This document shows, piece after piece, positions 12,453 to 21,208 of a stretch of 64,000 nucleotides of DNA. The notes beneath the pieces were generated by a model. The model saw nothing but the letters and a program-made list of their open reading frames with translations. It searched no databases and was not told the origin of the DNA. Source of the DNA: Haloferax mediterranei ATCC 33500 (GTDB taxonomy: Archaea > Halobacteriota > Halobacteria > Halobacteriales > Haloferacaceae). The first letter of the stretch is position 1; the number at the start of each line of letters is the position of its first letter. Where the stretch lies: the NCBI RefSeq assembly GCF_000306765.2, contig NC_017941.2:1550001-1614000 (forward strand), given 5' to 3'. The translations under genes and the position numbers were made by a program.

Positions 12453-13646
12453 TTACAGGTCGTTCCAGGCGGAGAGCGCGCGCTTCGGCGAGGTCACGTC
12501 GGAAATCCAGTTCGCGGCGATACCCTTCTTCAGCATCCGAGCGAGCGGACCGCCGAAGACGTTGACCGGGAACTCGCCGACGACGGGGAACTTCACGCCG
12601 TGAGCGACGGCGTCCTCACCGATGGAGATGACCGTCCCTTTGTCGGTGAACGTCCAGCGCTTGAGTGGTTTTCCGGCGATAGCGCGAGCGATGTTCTCGC
12701 CAGCAACGTCCGCGGCGTCCCAGGCGGCCTGCGCCGTCGGCGGGGCAACGTTGTCGGGGCCCTGCTCGACGAGGGCACAGTCACCGACCGCGAAGACGCG
12801 CTCGTCGCTCGTCTGGAAGTCCTCTTCGGCGAAGAAGCGGTGGGAACGCTCGTCCTGTTCGAGTTCGAGGTCCCGTGCTTCGGGCTGGCCGGTGATACCG
12901 CCGGTCCAGACGAGCACGTCGTAGGGGAGTTCCTCGGGTTCGACGTCCTCGCCGCCGCCGAGGAAGACCGTCTCCTCGTCGACCTTCGAGATGAAGTCGC
13001 CGGTCAGGATTTCGATGTCGAGTTCTTCGAGGCGGCGACGGAGTGCACCCTGCAGTTCAGGGTCGTTGCCGGGGAAGATTTCGTCCATCCCTTCGACGAC
13101 CTGAATGTCGATAGGCGCACGGTTCATGTCGCGGTACTCTGCGACTTCGGCGGCGGTCTGGATACCGGAGAGACCAGCACCGCCGATAACGACCTTCGCG
13201 GGGTCGTCGCGGGAAGCGTCTTTGGCCGCCTGCTTGATGTCCTGGTGAATCTCGCGGGCGTCGTCGAGACCCTTGAGCTGGTGGGCGAACTCTTTGAGGC
13301 CCTCGATGCCGAAGAATGCGGTCGAAGACCCGATAGCGACAAGCAGGTAATCGTAGTCGACAGTGTCGCCGCCTTCGAGTTCGACGACGCGCTCGTCGAC
13401 ATCGACGTCCGTCGCGCGGCCCTTGACGAACTCCGTTTCGTTGGATTTGACTTCGTCGACGGGAATCGCGATGCTCGACTCGACGCTCGGGTCACGGATG
13501 CATCGGTGGACCTCGTGGAGGACGAGGTGGTAGTCGTGTTCGGCGACCCACGTCAGTTGTGCGTCGTAACCGAGTTCTTCTTCGAGGCGTTTTACTGCGC
13601 CGGCCCCGGCATACCCTGAGCCGAGAACGACGACCTGCGTGCTCAT
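12453..13646 (-). CDS. NDH-2-like NAD(P)H dehydrogenase (FAD)
   Basis: A 397-residue two-dinucleotide-binding flavoprotein from ATG 13646. The FAD fold begins VVVLGSGYAGAGAVKRL, the NADH fold is VVIGGAGLSGIQTAAEV in the middle, and VFAVGDCALV near the C-terminus closes the FAD site. This order matches type II NADH dehydrogenase, a single-subunit enzyme that passes electrons from NADH to quinone at the membrane face. Sulfide:quinone reductase is the main alternative, but the cysteine pattern for that is missing. The tail ends AWNDL without a membrane helix. A GAGCG-TTT-CGCTC hairpin at about 12437-12449 lies just after the stop. Confidence 0.82.
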   Translation of the reverse strand: MSTQVVVLGSGYAGAGAVKRLEEELGYDAQLTWVAEHDYHLVLHEVHRCIRDPSVESSIAIPVDEVKSNETEFVKGRATDVDVDERVVELEGGDTVDYDYLLVAIGSSTAFFGIEGLKEFAHQLKGLDDAREIHQDIKQAAKDASRDDPAKVVIGGAGLSGIQTAAEVAEYRDMNRAPIDIQVVEGMDEIFPGNDPELQGALRRRLEELDIEILTGDFISKVDEETVFLGGGEDVEPEELPYDVLVWTGGITGQPEARDLELEQDERSHRFFAEEDFQTSDERVFAVGDCALVEQGPDNVAPPTAQAAWDAADVAGENIARAIAGKPLKRWTFTDKGTVISIGEDAVAHGVKFPVVGEFPVNVFGGPLARMLKKGIAANWISDVTSPKRALSAWNDL

Positions 13647-13760
13647 GTGGTCGTCTGTGCAGTCATCGGATAAAGGGGCTTTGAAACTCGCTCCCAATGC
13701 CGGGGGATTTGGGGGCTATACGCTCCGACGCGTCGAAATTCGGGTTCGACGGTTGTCGGA

Positions 13761-14579
13761 TTATTCGAGGGTGAGACCGGCGTGCCAGCGGTCAACGCCG
13801 GCCTCGCGTTTGACCTCGTCCATCTTGGCGAGGAGATGGACCGCGAGGCTCGCCACTTCGGCCGCCCGCGACTCGCCTTCGGTGCGGAACTCGCCGGTGA
13901 CGCGGTTCGCGTAGACCGAACAGACGGCACCGGCCCGAAGGCCGTAGACGTTCGCGATAGTCAGGAGCGCCGACGCCTCCATCTCGATGTTCTTGACGTT
14001 CGCGTTCTGGAGTTCCTCGACGAGCGATTCGGAGCCAGCAGCGCGGAACTCCTCGAATCCGGGTCGGCCCTGACCGGCGTAGAACGAGTCCGCGCTCATC
14101 GTCAGGCCGACGTGGTAGTCGTAGCCGAGTCGCTCCGCGGCGGCGACGAGGGCGGAGACGACCTCGTGGTCGGCCACGGCGGGGTAGTCCTCGCGGACGT
14201 ACTCCTTCGAGGTCCCTTCCTGTCGGACCGCACCCGAGGTGATGACGAGGTCGCCGACGTTCATCTCCGGTTGGATAGCGCCGCACGAACCGACGCGGAT
14301 GAAGGTATCGACGCCCACGCGGGCGAGTTCTTCGACGGCGATTGCCGCCGACGGACTGCCGATTCCCGTCGAGGTGACGGAGATGGGCGTCCCGTCGTAC
14401 GTTCCCGTTGCGGTTCGGTACTCGCGGTGGTACGCTTTCTCCTCGTGGTCCTCCCACAGCGCGGTGACTTTGTCGACGCGCTCTGGATTTCCAGGGAGCA
14501 ACACGGCGTCCGCGAGGTCCTCGGGACCGACTTCGAGGTGGTACTGAACCTCGTCGTTCGGGTCCTCACTATCGTTCAT
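13761..14579 (-). CDS. udp: Uridine phosphorylase
   Basis: A 272-residue nucleoside phosphorylase (PNP/UDP family). LPGNPERVDKV binds phosphate, RVGSCGAIQ is the family signature, and KNIEMEASALLTIANVYG holds the ribose-contacting Glu-Met-Glu. Cleaves uridine with phosphate to uracil and ribose-1-phosphate. It lies 78 bases after cdd on the same strand, so together they convert cytidine to uridine and then uracil, a pyrimidine salvage unit. Related purine phosphorylases cannot be fully excluded, but the neighbour supports uridine. Confidence 0.88.
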   Translation of the reverse strand: MNDSEDPNDEVQYHLEVGPEDLADAVLLPGNPERVDKVTALWEDHEEKAYHREYRTATGTYDGTPISVTSTGIGSPSAAIAVEELARVGVDTFIRVGSCGAIQPEMNVGDLVITSGAVRQEGTSKEYVREDYPAVADHEVVSALVAAAERLGYDYHVGLTMSADSFYAGQGRPGFEEFRAAGSESLVEELQNANVKNIEMEASALLTIANVYGLRAGAVCSVYANRVTGEFRTEGESRAAEVASLAVHLLAKMDEVKREAGVDRWHAGLTLE

Positions 14580-14657
14580 GCACGTACTCTCAGCGGAGCG
14601 GTAGAAATTCTTGCGTTCTTCGGAGCCGACGAGAACTGCGCCAGCGAAAGACGGAAC

Positions 14658-15080
14658 TTACTCGTCGCGGTCGCGCTTTTCCGCGGCCGCTTCGAGCGTG
14701 TCGAGTGAAATCGTATCCGGCAGAAGTTCGCCCAACGTGTACTCGGCTGTCTCATCGCCACCGAGGTCGCAGATGACGGGAAGGTCTTCGTCGCAGAACT
14801 CCGCGAGCGTCTGACGGCACATTCCGCACGGGGTCACACCGTCGCGGGCACCCGAGGTGACCACGAGACGGGTGAACTCGGTGTGGCCGTTCTTGACCGC
14901 TTCGGCGATAGCGACCTCCTCGGCGTGGAGACTGTTCGAGTAGTTCGCGTTCTCGATGTTGCACCCGACGTACACCTCGCTGTCCGGTGTTTCGAGCGCC
15001 GCACCGACGGTGTACTCCGAATAGGGAACGTAGGCGTTGTCGAGCGCTTCGCGGGCGCGTTCGACGAGTGGTTCGGGCAT
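14658..15080 (-). CDS. cdd: Cytidine deaminase
   Basis: A 140-residue homotetrameric-type cytidine deaminase. The zinc site is complete: HAEEVAIAEA gives the His ligand and proton-shuttle Glu, and TPCGMCRQTL gives both Cys ligands. VGCNIENANYSNSLHAEE is the substrate-binding stretch. Deaminates cytidine and deoxycytidine. The C-terminus carries a short acidic extension. First gene of the cdd-udp unit. Confidence 0.93.
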   Translation of the reverse strand: MPEPLVERAREALDNAYVPYSEYTVGAALETPDSEVYVGCNIENANYSNSLHAEEVAIAEAVKNGHTEFTRLVVTSGARDGVTPCGMCRQTLAEFCDEDLPVICDLGGDETAEYTLGELLPDTISLDTLEAAAEKRDRDE

Positions 15081-15206
15081 GTGTCGCCGTGATTCGTGTG
15101 GGGTGGCTTAGTTCGTTCGTCTCTCGTATCCGGGGCCGTATCACCGCACCCTTTCGGCTCGTGTCGTCCCGCAAGCGACTATACCGTCCGGTTCCAACGC
15201 GCCGTC

Positions 15207-15458
15207 GTGAACGACAAATTGGGTGGACGACGGGTTCTACTCCTCATCGGCGTGAGCACCGTGCTCATTTCGGGGATTCTCGGCGTCTTCATCGGCGAGA
15301 GCGGCGGCCAAGTCGCCGCCGAGATATCGCTGTTCGGCCTCCTTTCGCTGCCGACGACGCCGCTTGCGTTCAGCGTCTACGGCATGGTCCTCTCCGTGGT
15401 CATCCTCGCGGTGCTGTTCGGTCTCGTCGAGTTCGCCTCTCGGATGGAACAGGCCTAA
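15207..15458 (+). CDS. Small membrane protein
   Basis: An 83-residue protein most likely starting at GTG 15207 (V/M-NDKLGGRR), because the longer frame back to 15096 would overlap the cdd promoter and has no hydrophobic or family character. Two or three membrane spans are visible: LLLIGVSTVLISGILGVFIG, then the stretch around SVYGMVLSVVILAVLFGLV. No known motif; divergent from cdd. Possibly one of the many conserved small haloarchaeal membrane proteins. Confidence 0.55.
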   Translation: MNDKLGGRRVLLLIGVSTVLISGILGVFIGESGGQVAAEISLFGLLSLPTTPLAFSVYGMVLSVVILAVLFGLVEFASRMEQA

Positions 15459-15534
15459 TTTCGGTGTGCGACCGAGCGTGTAATCGCGGCCGAAAGGCGG
15501 ACCGTTTTTGCTCGTCGGGACCGGACAGCCATCT

Positions 15535-15801
15535 ATGGATGCGCCCTCGTCGACTACGGCATCGTCTTCGGCCGGTAACCCGTCGCCCGGGCCGCTCCCG
15601 GAAGAAGAGGGTGGCAAAAACCGGAAGCGCGCCGCGTTAGCCACTGCACCGTTTCTGGCGCTCGGCCTCGCCGACGTGGTGCTTATCTTGCTGCAGGGAC
15701 TCCAACCCCTCTGGGGATTCGCCATCCTGCCGCCGATTCTCTTCTGTAGCGTGCTGTCGTGGATCGTCTTCAGTACAGACTTCCTCGACGACCGGACCTG
15801 A
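15535..15801 (+). CDS. Small membrane protein with polar N-terminus
   Basis: An 88-residue protein from ATG 15535. The first 32 residues are Ser/Pro/Glu-rich and end in the basic patch GGKNRKR, followed by two hydrophobic helices (ALATAPFLALGLADVVLILL and about residues 58-78). The layout suggests a cytoplasmic N-terminus and a helical hairpin in the membrane. Function unknown. Convergent with the GNAT gene, 23 bases between their stops. Confidence 0.6.
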   Translation: MDAPSSTTASSSAGNPSPGPLPEEEGGKNRKRAALATAPFLALGLADVVLILLQGLQPLWGFAILPPILFCSVLSWIVFSTDFLDDRT

Positions 15802-15824
15802 ACCGACCGACCGTTTCGGACCGT

Positions 15825-16406
15825 TCAGCGACGCAGATTCGTGGAGTACTTCGTCGGCGTCTCCTCGTCGTAGCCGAAGTCTTCGGCCGTTAACTCCGGT
15901 TCTGCTGCCCCGGCAGATTTCGGGGCCGCGACCTTGAACCGCTCGCGGAGTCGCTCCGGCATCATGAACTTCCCGGGGTCGAGTCGGAGTGCAATCGCGT
16001 CGGGGTCGGCTTCTCTGACCTGTTCGAGTCGGCTTCGAAGCACTTCGGGGAGGTCGTCGGCGTCCAAGGCCTCGAAGCCGAACTGCGTACAGTAGCGGTG
16101 TGCCGACGAGAATCCGTACACGGTGTCGAATCCCTCGGCGCTGGCGCGGTCGACGAGTCGCTCGACGACGTGTGCGCCGACACCCTGTCTGCGCCACCGC
16201 TCCGGGACGCCGACGCAGGTAATCTCGCAAAACGGGGTGTCACCCTTGTGGACCCGAATGCGACCGAACCCGGCCTTTTCGTTCGACTCCTCGTCAAGCG
16301 CGATGACGTAGTCGCGGGAGCGGAAGGAGCCATCGTCAAGCCCGAGTTCCTCCAGCGAATCGAGCAACCAGACTTCGTCTCGGTTCTTGGCATCCCGGAC
16401 GTACAT
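15825..16406 (-). CDS. GNAT-family N-acetyltransferase
   Basis: A 193-residue protein from ATG 16406. Residues about 60-95 hold the acetyl-CoA signature: ITCVGVPERWRRQGVGAHVVERLVD contains the R-x-x-G-V-G/A pyrophosphate loop after a beta-strand. The preceding GFGRIRVHKGD strand and the FSSAHRYCTQFGFEALD segment complete the GNAT core. The last 60 residues, with FMMPERLRERFKVAAP, are an extra tail of unknown role. Substrate unknown. Divergent from the acyl-CoA synthetase. Confidence 0.82.
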   Translation of the reverse strand: MYVRDAKNRDEVWLLDSLEELGLDDGSFRSRDYVIALDEESNEKAGFGRIRVHKGDTPFCEITCVGVPERWRRQGVGAHVVERLVDRASAEGFDTVYGFSSAHRYCTQFGFEALDADDLPEVLRSRLEQVREADPDAIALRLDPGKFMMPERLRERFKVAAPKSAGAAEPELTAEDFGYDEETPTKYSTNLRR

Positions 16407-16530
16407 ACGTGAACATACCGCTTCGGGAGACAAAAACACCCCGGGCCAGTCCGTCGATTCCCGTCTCGCTTAGGGAACCAAAATGAAAGAACAGTAAAGA
16501 TTGATGGTTATAGTCACAGTACGTCGATTC

Positions 16531-18525
16531 ATGGACGTACCCGACACCGATACCGTGGTGCACGAACCGGACTCGGCGTTCGTCGAAGATGCCAACGTGA
16601 CTCGATTCATGCGGGAACACGACATCGAGGACTACGACGAACTCATCGAACGGACGACGACCGAGGTGCCGGGTGTGAGCGCCTCCGGCGTCGACTGGTT
16701 TTGGGACGAACTCGTCGACTATCTCGATATCGAGTTCTACGATGACTACGACGAAGTACGTGACAATTCGGACGGCCCGCAGTTCACTCGCTGGTACCCC
16801 GGCGGCGAACTCAACATCGCCCACAACGTGCTGGACCGACACGCCGCCGTCGACTCCCCGAACCGAAACCGCGTCGCCTGTATCTGGGAGGGTGAAGACG
16901 GCGAGGTCGTCCAGCGGACCTTCCACGACCTGTATCAGGAGGCGAACCGCGTCGCCAACGTCCTCGAATCCTACGGCGTCGGCACCGGCGACACCGTCGG
17001 TCTCTACATGCCGATGGTCCCCGAAGTCATCTCCATCCTCTACGGCTGTTTCAAAGTCGGCGCAACCGCCGTCCCCATCTTCTCCGGGTTCGGCGTCGAC
17101 GCCACCGCGACCCGTCTCGAAGACCCCGAGTGCTCGGTGTTGTTCACCGCCGACGGCTTCTACCGCCGCGGGTCGGAAGTCCGACTGAAGCCGACAGCAG
17201 ACGAGGCCATCGAAGAAGCCGGATGCGTCGAACACGTCGTCGTCTACCAGCGGTTCGAGGATAGTAACGAGGACGTCCCGTGGACCGACGGCCGCGACGA
17301 GTTGTGGGCGAACACCGTCGACGAGGCCGACTCCGAATACGAGACGAAACACCTCCCCTCGGACGCAGAGTCGATGCTGCTCTACTCGTCGGGGACGACG
17401 GGGAAGCCGAAAGGAATCGTCCACACCCACGCCGGCGTGCAGGCTCAGACGGCCAAGGAGATTCACTTCGGCTTCGACCAGAAGCCCGAAGACCGCTTCT
17501 TCTGGGTCTCCGACATCGGCTGGATGATGGGACCGTGGACGCTCATCGGGAACCACACCTTCGCTGGAACCATCTTCATGTACGAAGGTGCGCCGGACCA
17601 CCCGGAACCCGACCGGTTCTGGGACATGATAGAACGCCACCGTATCACCACCTTCGGCATCTCGCCGACCGCCATCCGCGCCCTGCGGAAGTACGGCGAC
17701 GAAGCGGTCGACAAACACGACCTGTCGAGTCTGCGCCTCCTCGGGTCGACCGGCGAGCCGTGGGACCCCGAGTCGTGGATGTGGTTCTACGAGCACGTCG
17801 GCGGCGGCGAGGCACCGATTATCAACATCTCCGGCGGCACCGAAATCTGCGGCTGTTTCCTCATGCCGATGCCAACCCAACCACTCAAACCGTGCAGTCT
17901 CGGCGGCCCCGGACTCGGTATGGACATCGACATCGTGGACTCCGCGGGAGAATCTATCGCCGACACCCACGAGCGCGGCTTCCTCGTCGCCCGCGACTCC
18001 TGTCCGGCGATGACGAAAAGCCTCTGGTCCGGCGACGAGCGCTACCTCGACACCTACTGGTCGTCGTGGGAGAACCTCTGGGACCACGGCGACTGGGCGC
18101 AGAAGGACGAAGACGGCTTCTGGTTCCTCCACGGCCGTGCCGACGACGCCCTCAACGTGGCGGGTCGGAAGGTCGGCCCCGCCGAGGTCGAAGGCGCGCT
18201 CATCGAACACGACGCGGTGAATCAGGCCGCCGCCGTCGGTGCCGACGACGACACGACCGGGACCGCCGTCGTCGCCTACGTCGTCCTCGAAGACGACGTG
18301 GAGGAAAACGACGACTTGCGCGAGAAACTCCGCGGCGTCGTCGGCGAGGAACTGGGCAAGCCGTTCCGCCCGCGAGAGATTCTCTTCGTCGACGAGTTCC
18401 CGAAGACGCAGTCGGGCAAGATTATCCGCCGCGCCATCGCCTCCATCTACGCGGGCGAGGAACTCGGCGACATGAGCAGTATCGAGAATCCCGAGGCGCT
18501 CGAAAAACTCGAACAGGCGTCCTGA
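16531..18525 (+). CDS. Acyl-CoA synthetase (acetyl/propionyl-CoA synthetase-like, AMP-forming)
   Basis: A 664-residue ANL-family ligase. The N-terminal acetyl-CoA-synthetase cap (WFWDELVDYLDIEFYDDYDEV, then FTRWYPGGELNIAHNVLDRH) is present. The adenylation loop is LLYSSGTTGKPKGIVHTHAG, the ATP/acyl region SGGTEICGCFL, the hinge is HGRADDALNVAGRKVGPAEVE and the catalytic Lys lies in PKTQSGKIIRRA near the C-terminus. It activates a short carboxylic acid to acyl-AMP and then acyl-CoA. Length and cap place it with Acs, but the specific acid cannot be read. Start ATG 16531 is chosen over upstream in-frame codons because MDVPDTD matches halophile style. Confidence 0.88.
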   Translation: MDVPDTDTVVHEPDSAFVEDANVTRFMREHDIEDYDELIERTTTEVPGVSASGVDWFWDELVDYLDIEFYDDYDEVRDNSDGPQFTRWYPGGELNIAHNVLDRHAAVDSPNRNRVACIWEGEDGEVVQRTFHDLYQEANRVANVLESYGVGTGDTVGLYMPMVPEVISILYGCFKVGATAVPIFSGFGVDATATRLEDPECSVLFTADGFYRRGSEVRLKPTADEAIEEAGCVEHVVVYQRFEDSNEDVPWTDGRDELWANTVDEADSEYETKHLPSDAESMLLYSSGTTGKPKGIVHTHAGVQAQTAKEIHFGFDQKPEDRFFWVSDIGWMMGPWTLIGNHTFAGTIFMYEGAPDHPEPDRFWDMIERHRITTFGISPTAIRALRKYGDEAVDKHDLSSLRLLGSTGEPWDPESWMWFYEHVGGGEAPIINISGGTEICGCFLMPMPTQPLKPCSLGGPGLGMDIDIVDSAGESIADTHERGFLVARDSCPAMTKSLWSGDERYLDTYWSSWENLWDHGDWAQKDEDGFWFLHGRADDALNVAGRKVGPAEVEGALIEHDAVNQAAAVGADDDTTGTAVVAYVVLEDDVEENDDLREKLRGVVGEELGKPFRPREILFVDEFPKTQSGKIIRRAIASIYAGEELGDMSSIENPEALEKLEQAS

Positions 18526-18528
18526 AGA

Positions 18529-18551
18529 GACGACTGCGCGTCGTTCTACTT
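18529..18551. terminator. Hairpin between convergent acyl-CoA synthetase and symporter genes
   Basis: ACGAC-tgcgc-GTCGT forms a perfect 5-bp stem just after the ligase stop, followed by TCTACTTTTC. It lies between two convergent stops (18525 and 18553), so it can serve as a terminator for the plus-strand gene. Confidence 0.45.
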
Positions 18552-18552
18552 T

Positions 18553-19860
18553 TCAGTCAGCTACCGACGGGACGATACCGTCACTCCACGCCTCAGCCGT
18601 GAAGTCGACCGCGCCGTTCCACTTCGCCACGACTGTCGTCACCGCGAGGTCGCCGGTCACGTTCACCATCGTCCGAATTCGGTCGAGGATGGGGTCGACA
18701 CCCGCGACGAGGCCGACGATTTCGAGGGGCAATCCGAGTTGCGTGAGGACCAGGGTGAGCATGATGAGTCCGGACCCCGGTACCCCGGCGGTTCCGATGC
18801 TTGCGAGGACGGCCACCGCGACGACGGCGAACTGGTCGACGAGCGAGAGGTTCACGCCCATGATGTTGGCCGCGAAGATGGCGGCGACTCCCTGATACAT
18901 CGCCGTCCCGTCCATGTTGATGGTCGCACCGAGCGGGAGCGAGAAGCCGTAAATACGCTCTTCGATGCCGAGGTTTTCGTCGGCGTCAGACATCGTGACC
19001 GGAAGCGTGCCGGACGACGACCGAATGCTCAGCGCCGTCACCATCGCATCGCGCGACCCGGAGAGGAATGCGAATGGCGAGCGACGGGCGAGTCCGACGA
19101 CCAAGCCGCTGAGATAGACGACGCCGATGTGGACGACGGCGGCCACGAGCATCGTGCCGATGAGAAGCGAGAACGGCAGAATTGCGTCGACACCGGCCGT
19201 CCCGAAGACGTTCGCCATGAGTGCGAAGACGCCGATGACACCGAACTCCATCGCACCCCAGACGACTTTGTACATCGCCTCGGCCCCCGCGTCGGCAAGG
19301 TCGAAGAACGTCTCGATGCCGGACTTGACGGACTCGTCGTTCGTCTCCTCCCAGACCAGCGACAGGCCGAGTCCGAACACCACGACGAAGAAGATAGTCG
19401 GGAGTACGTTCCCCTCGGCCATCGCGCCCATCGGGTTCGTCGGGACGATGTTGAGGACGACCTCGACCGCGTTCGGTGCCTCGGCACTCTGGGCTTCGGC
19501 TTGAGCGAGAAGCTGTTCGAGTCCGCGGGACCCGGGGTCGACGAGGTTACCCACACCTAAGCCGATAGCCACCGCGAGGGCCGACGTGAACGCGTACAGG
19601 CCCACGACCTGTAACCCGACACGCCCGAGCGACGAGGGAGAGAGTTGCCGAACACCCATCAGAAGCGTGAACACCACGATGGGGACGATGAGCATCTTCA
19701 GCAACCGAACGAACAGGTCACCGATGGGCTTTAACTCGGTTGCGGGTTGTCCGACGACGAGGCCCAGAAGCGAACCCAACACGAACGCCAACCCAATTCG
19801 ATAGACGATGCTAACAGAGCGGTACCGTCTCCATAGCGAGACGATGGCAGAATTTGACAT
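18553..19860 (-). CDS. Dicarboxylate/amino acid:cation symporter (DAACS)
   Basis: A 435-residue carrier from ATG 19860 (MSNSAIVSLW); the frame extends upstream without good starts. Eight or more membrane spans, the serine-rich hairpin region SIRSSSGTLPVTMSDAD, the NMDGTAMY motif in TM7 (sodium and substrate site) and GTAGVPGSGLIMLTL in hairpin 2 are the GltPh/DctA signatures. It imports glutamate, aspartate or C4-dicarboxylates with sodium or protons. PLGATINMDG is intact, so it should be functional. Stand-alone gene. Confidence 0.92.
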   Translation of the reverse strand: MSNSAIVSLWRRYRSVSIVYRIGLAFVLGSLLGLVVGQPATELKPIGDLFVRLLKMLIVPIVVFTLLMGVRQLSPSSLGRVGLQVVGLYAFTSALAVAIGLGVGNLVDPGSRGLEQLLAQAEAQSAEAPNAVEVVLNIVPTNPMGAMAEGNVLPTIFFVVVFGLGLSLVWEETNDESVKSGIETFFDLADAGAEAMYKVVWGAMEFGVIGVFALMANVFGTAGVDAILPFSLLIGTMLVAAVVHIGVVYLSGLVVGLARRSPFAFLSGSRDAMVTALSIRSSSGTLPVTMSDADENLGIEERIYGFSLPLGATINMDGTAMYQGVAAIFAANIMGVNLSLVDQFAVVAVAVLASIGTAGVPGSGLIMLTLVLTQLGLPLEIVGLVAGVDPILDRIRTMVNVTGDLAVTTVVAKWNGAVDFTAEAWSDGIVPSVAD

Positions 19861-19998
19861 GATACGTATTGTCACTAAGTGGATAACTGGGCGATAAGTG
19901 TATTGGCTAGACAACAGACATCGGTACAAAAGTTGAATCGAGATGCAGGATTTTTCTGAGATATCTAACTCAGATTCGAACGACGATTTTCCGGAGAG

Positions 19999-20712
19999 TC
20001 AGTCGTCGTCGAGAATCTCACCCGGTGCGACCGCATTCGACTCAGTTGCACGCTCGTCGATGATGATTGCCGCGTCCATGGGGTCGTCGTCAGCAGGGAC
20101 GCGAATCGTCCCGCCGACGAGAAGTGGTGCGAGAATACCAGCAACGACGGTTCCGGGGTGCGAGAGGGAAGCGCGAACCGCAACCGTGTCGGCTTCGCCG
20201 AGGTCGTAGTCCGAGACGACTCGTTTCGCCGCATCGAGAAGGTCGCCGTGCGTGTACTCGCGGCCGTCGGCGACGAGTGCCACATCGTCGGGGGCGACGA
20301 TTTCCGGGTGGACGGCGGGGTTCTCGCTCCAGACTTCCTGTTCCCAGTGAGTTGTCGTCGGCGAACTCGGCGAGCCGTTGTAGACGGCGAGTTTGTGGCC
20401 CGGCGGCAGGTCGAACTCGTCTTCTCGGGCGACATCCACGACGACAGCGCGGGCCTCCGAAGTCGGGTCGAAGGTCGTCACCGCGCCGAGTTGGGCTGCG
20501 CCGAGGAACGTCAACATCGGCTCCGGGAGTGAAACCGGTTCGACGGCGACGCGAGCACCCGTGCGGACGCCGAGGTAGCGAAGGACGTTTCCCGCCTTGT
20601 ACGACGTGGTGATAAGGTCGTAGTACGTGTAGGTCCGGCCGGGGCCGTCGACCCGGAGGGCGAGTCGGTCGCTTCGCCTGTCACGGGCCATGAGGTCGCC
20701 GATAACGTCCAT
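19999..20712 (-). CDS. Short AMP-binding (ANL-fold) protein lacking the catalytic half
   Basis: A 237-residue protein that reads like the N-terminal lobe of an acyl-CoA synthetase: RTYTYYDLITTSYKAGNVLRYLGVRTGARVAVEP, LGAAQLGAVTTFDP, and a second alignment-like stretch REYTHGDLLDAAKRVV. The Ser/Thr/Gly-rich ATP loop, the hinge GRxDD and the catalytic Lys are all missing, so it should not form acyl-AMP. Its start (MDVIGDLMARDRRSDRLAL) and stop look natural and the frame is intact, so it appears to be a real small protein rather than a fragment. Possible role: regulatory or scaffold paralogue. Confidence 0.65.
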   Translation of the reverse strand: MDVIGDLMARDRRSDRLALRVDGPGRTYTYYDLITTSYKAGNVLRYLGVRTGARVAVEPVSLPEPMLTFLGAAQLGAVTTFDPTSEARAVVVDVAREDEFDLPPGHKLAVYNGSPSSPTTTHWEQEVWSENPAVHPEIVAPDDVALVADGREYTHGDLLDAAKRVVSDYDLGEADTVAVRASLSHPGTVVAGILAPLLVGGTIRVPADDDPMDAAIIIDERATESNAVAPGEILDDD

Positions 20713-20808
20713 AGGCAGCCCTACGCGGGCGGTGTGAAAAAAGGCGACGAGGCGGCGGTCGGCTTCGGGGTGCGGTGCGATTCGAGCGAGTTCAACCGCA
20801 TCAGCGAC

Positions 20809-21129
20809 TCAGGGTGCGCCAGCGACGACGAACACGCATTCTTCGTCGCCGGTTCGGAGTTGCCGCGTATCCGTTGGAGAGACACGCACGGCGTCTCCGG
20901 GTTCAAGTTCGACCTCCTCGCCCTCGACGACGAGGGTCGCGGAACCCGAGACGAGGAAGTAGACCTCCTCGTGATTTTGGTGGGCGTGGTCGTGGCGTTT
21001 TCCTTTCCAGTTCGGGTCGCACTCGAAGACGGAAAACCCGAGTTGTTTACACTCCAGCGCGTCGCGCATGAAGTGTAGCCCGCCAGCGAGTTCGTCTACG
21101 TCTCGGTAGTTGACTTTCGTGTGCGACAT
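20809..21129 (-). CDS. Cupin-domain protein
   Basis: A 106-residue single cupin. Motif 1 is around HDHAHQNHEEVYFLVSG (His ligands and Glu) and motif 2 around LEPGDAVRVSPTDTRQL, where the usual last His is replaced by Thr-Arg. A small beta-barrel, possibly metal-binding. Similar halophile cupins act as sugar isomerases or ligand sensors; no substrate can be assigned. It lies between the short ANL protein and dnaJ, all on the minus strand, with about 80-96 bases on each side. Confidence 0.8.
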   Translation of the reverse strand: MSHTKVNYRDVDELAGGLHFMRDALECKQLGFSVFECDPNWKGKRHDHAHQNHEEVYFLVSGSATLVVEGEEVELEPGDAVRVSPTDTRQLRTGDEECVFVVAGAP

Positions 21130-21208
21130 TGTCTAACAGATGGGTGCGAGAACCCTTAACGTAGCGGCAAAAAACGAATCGGGGCGGAACGAAAGCGGTC
21201 GAAAGCGG

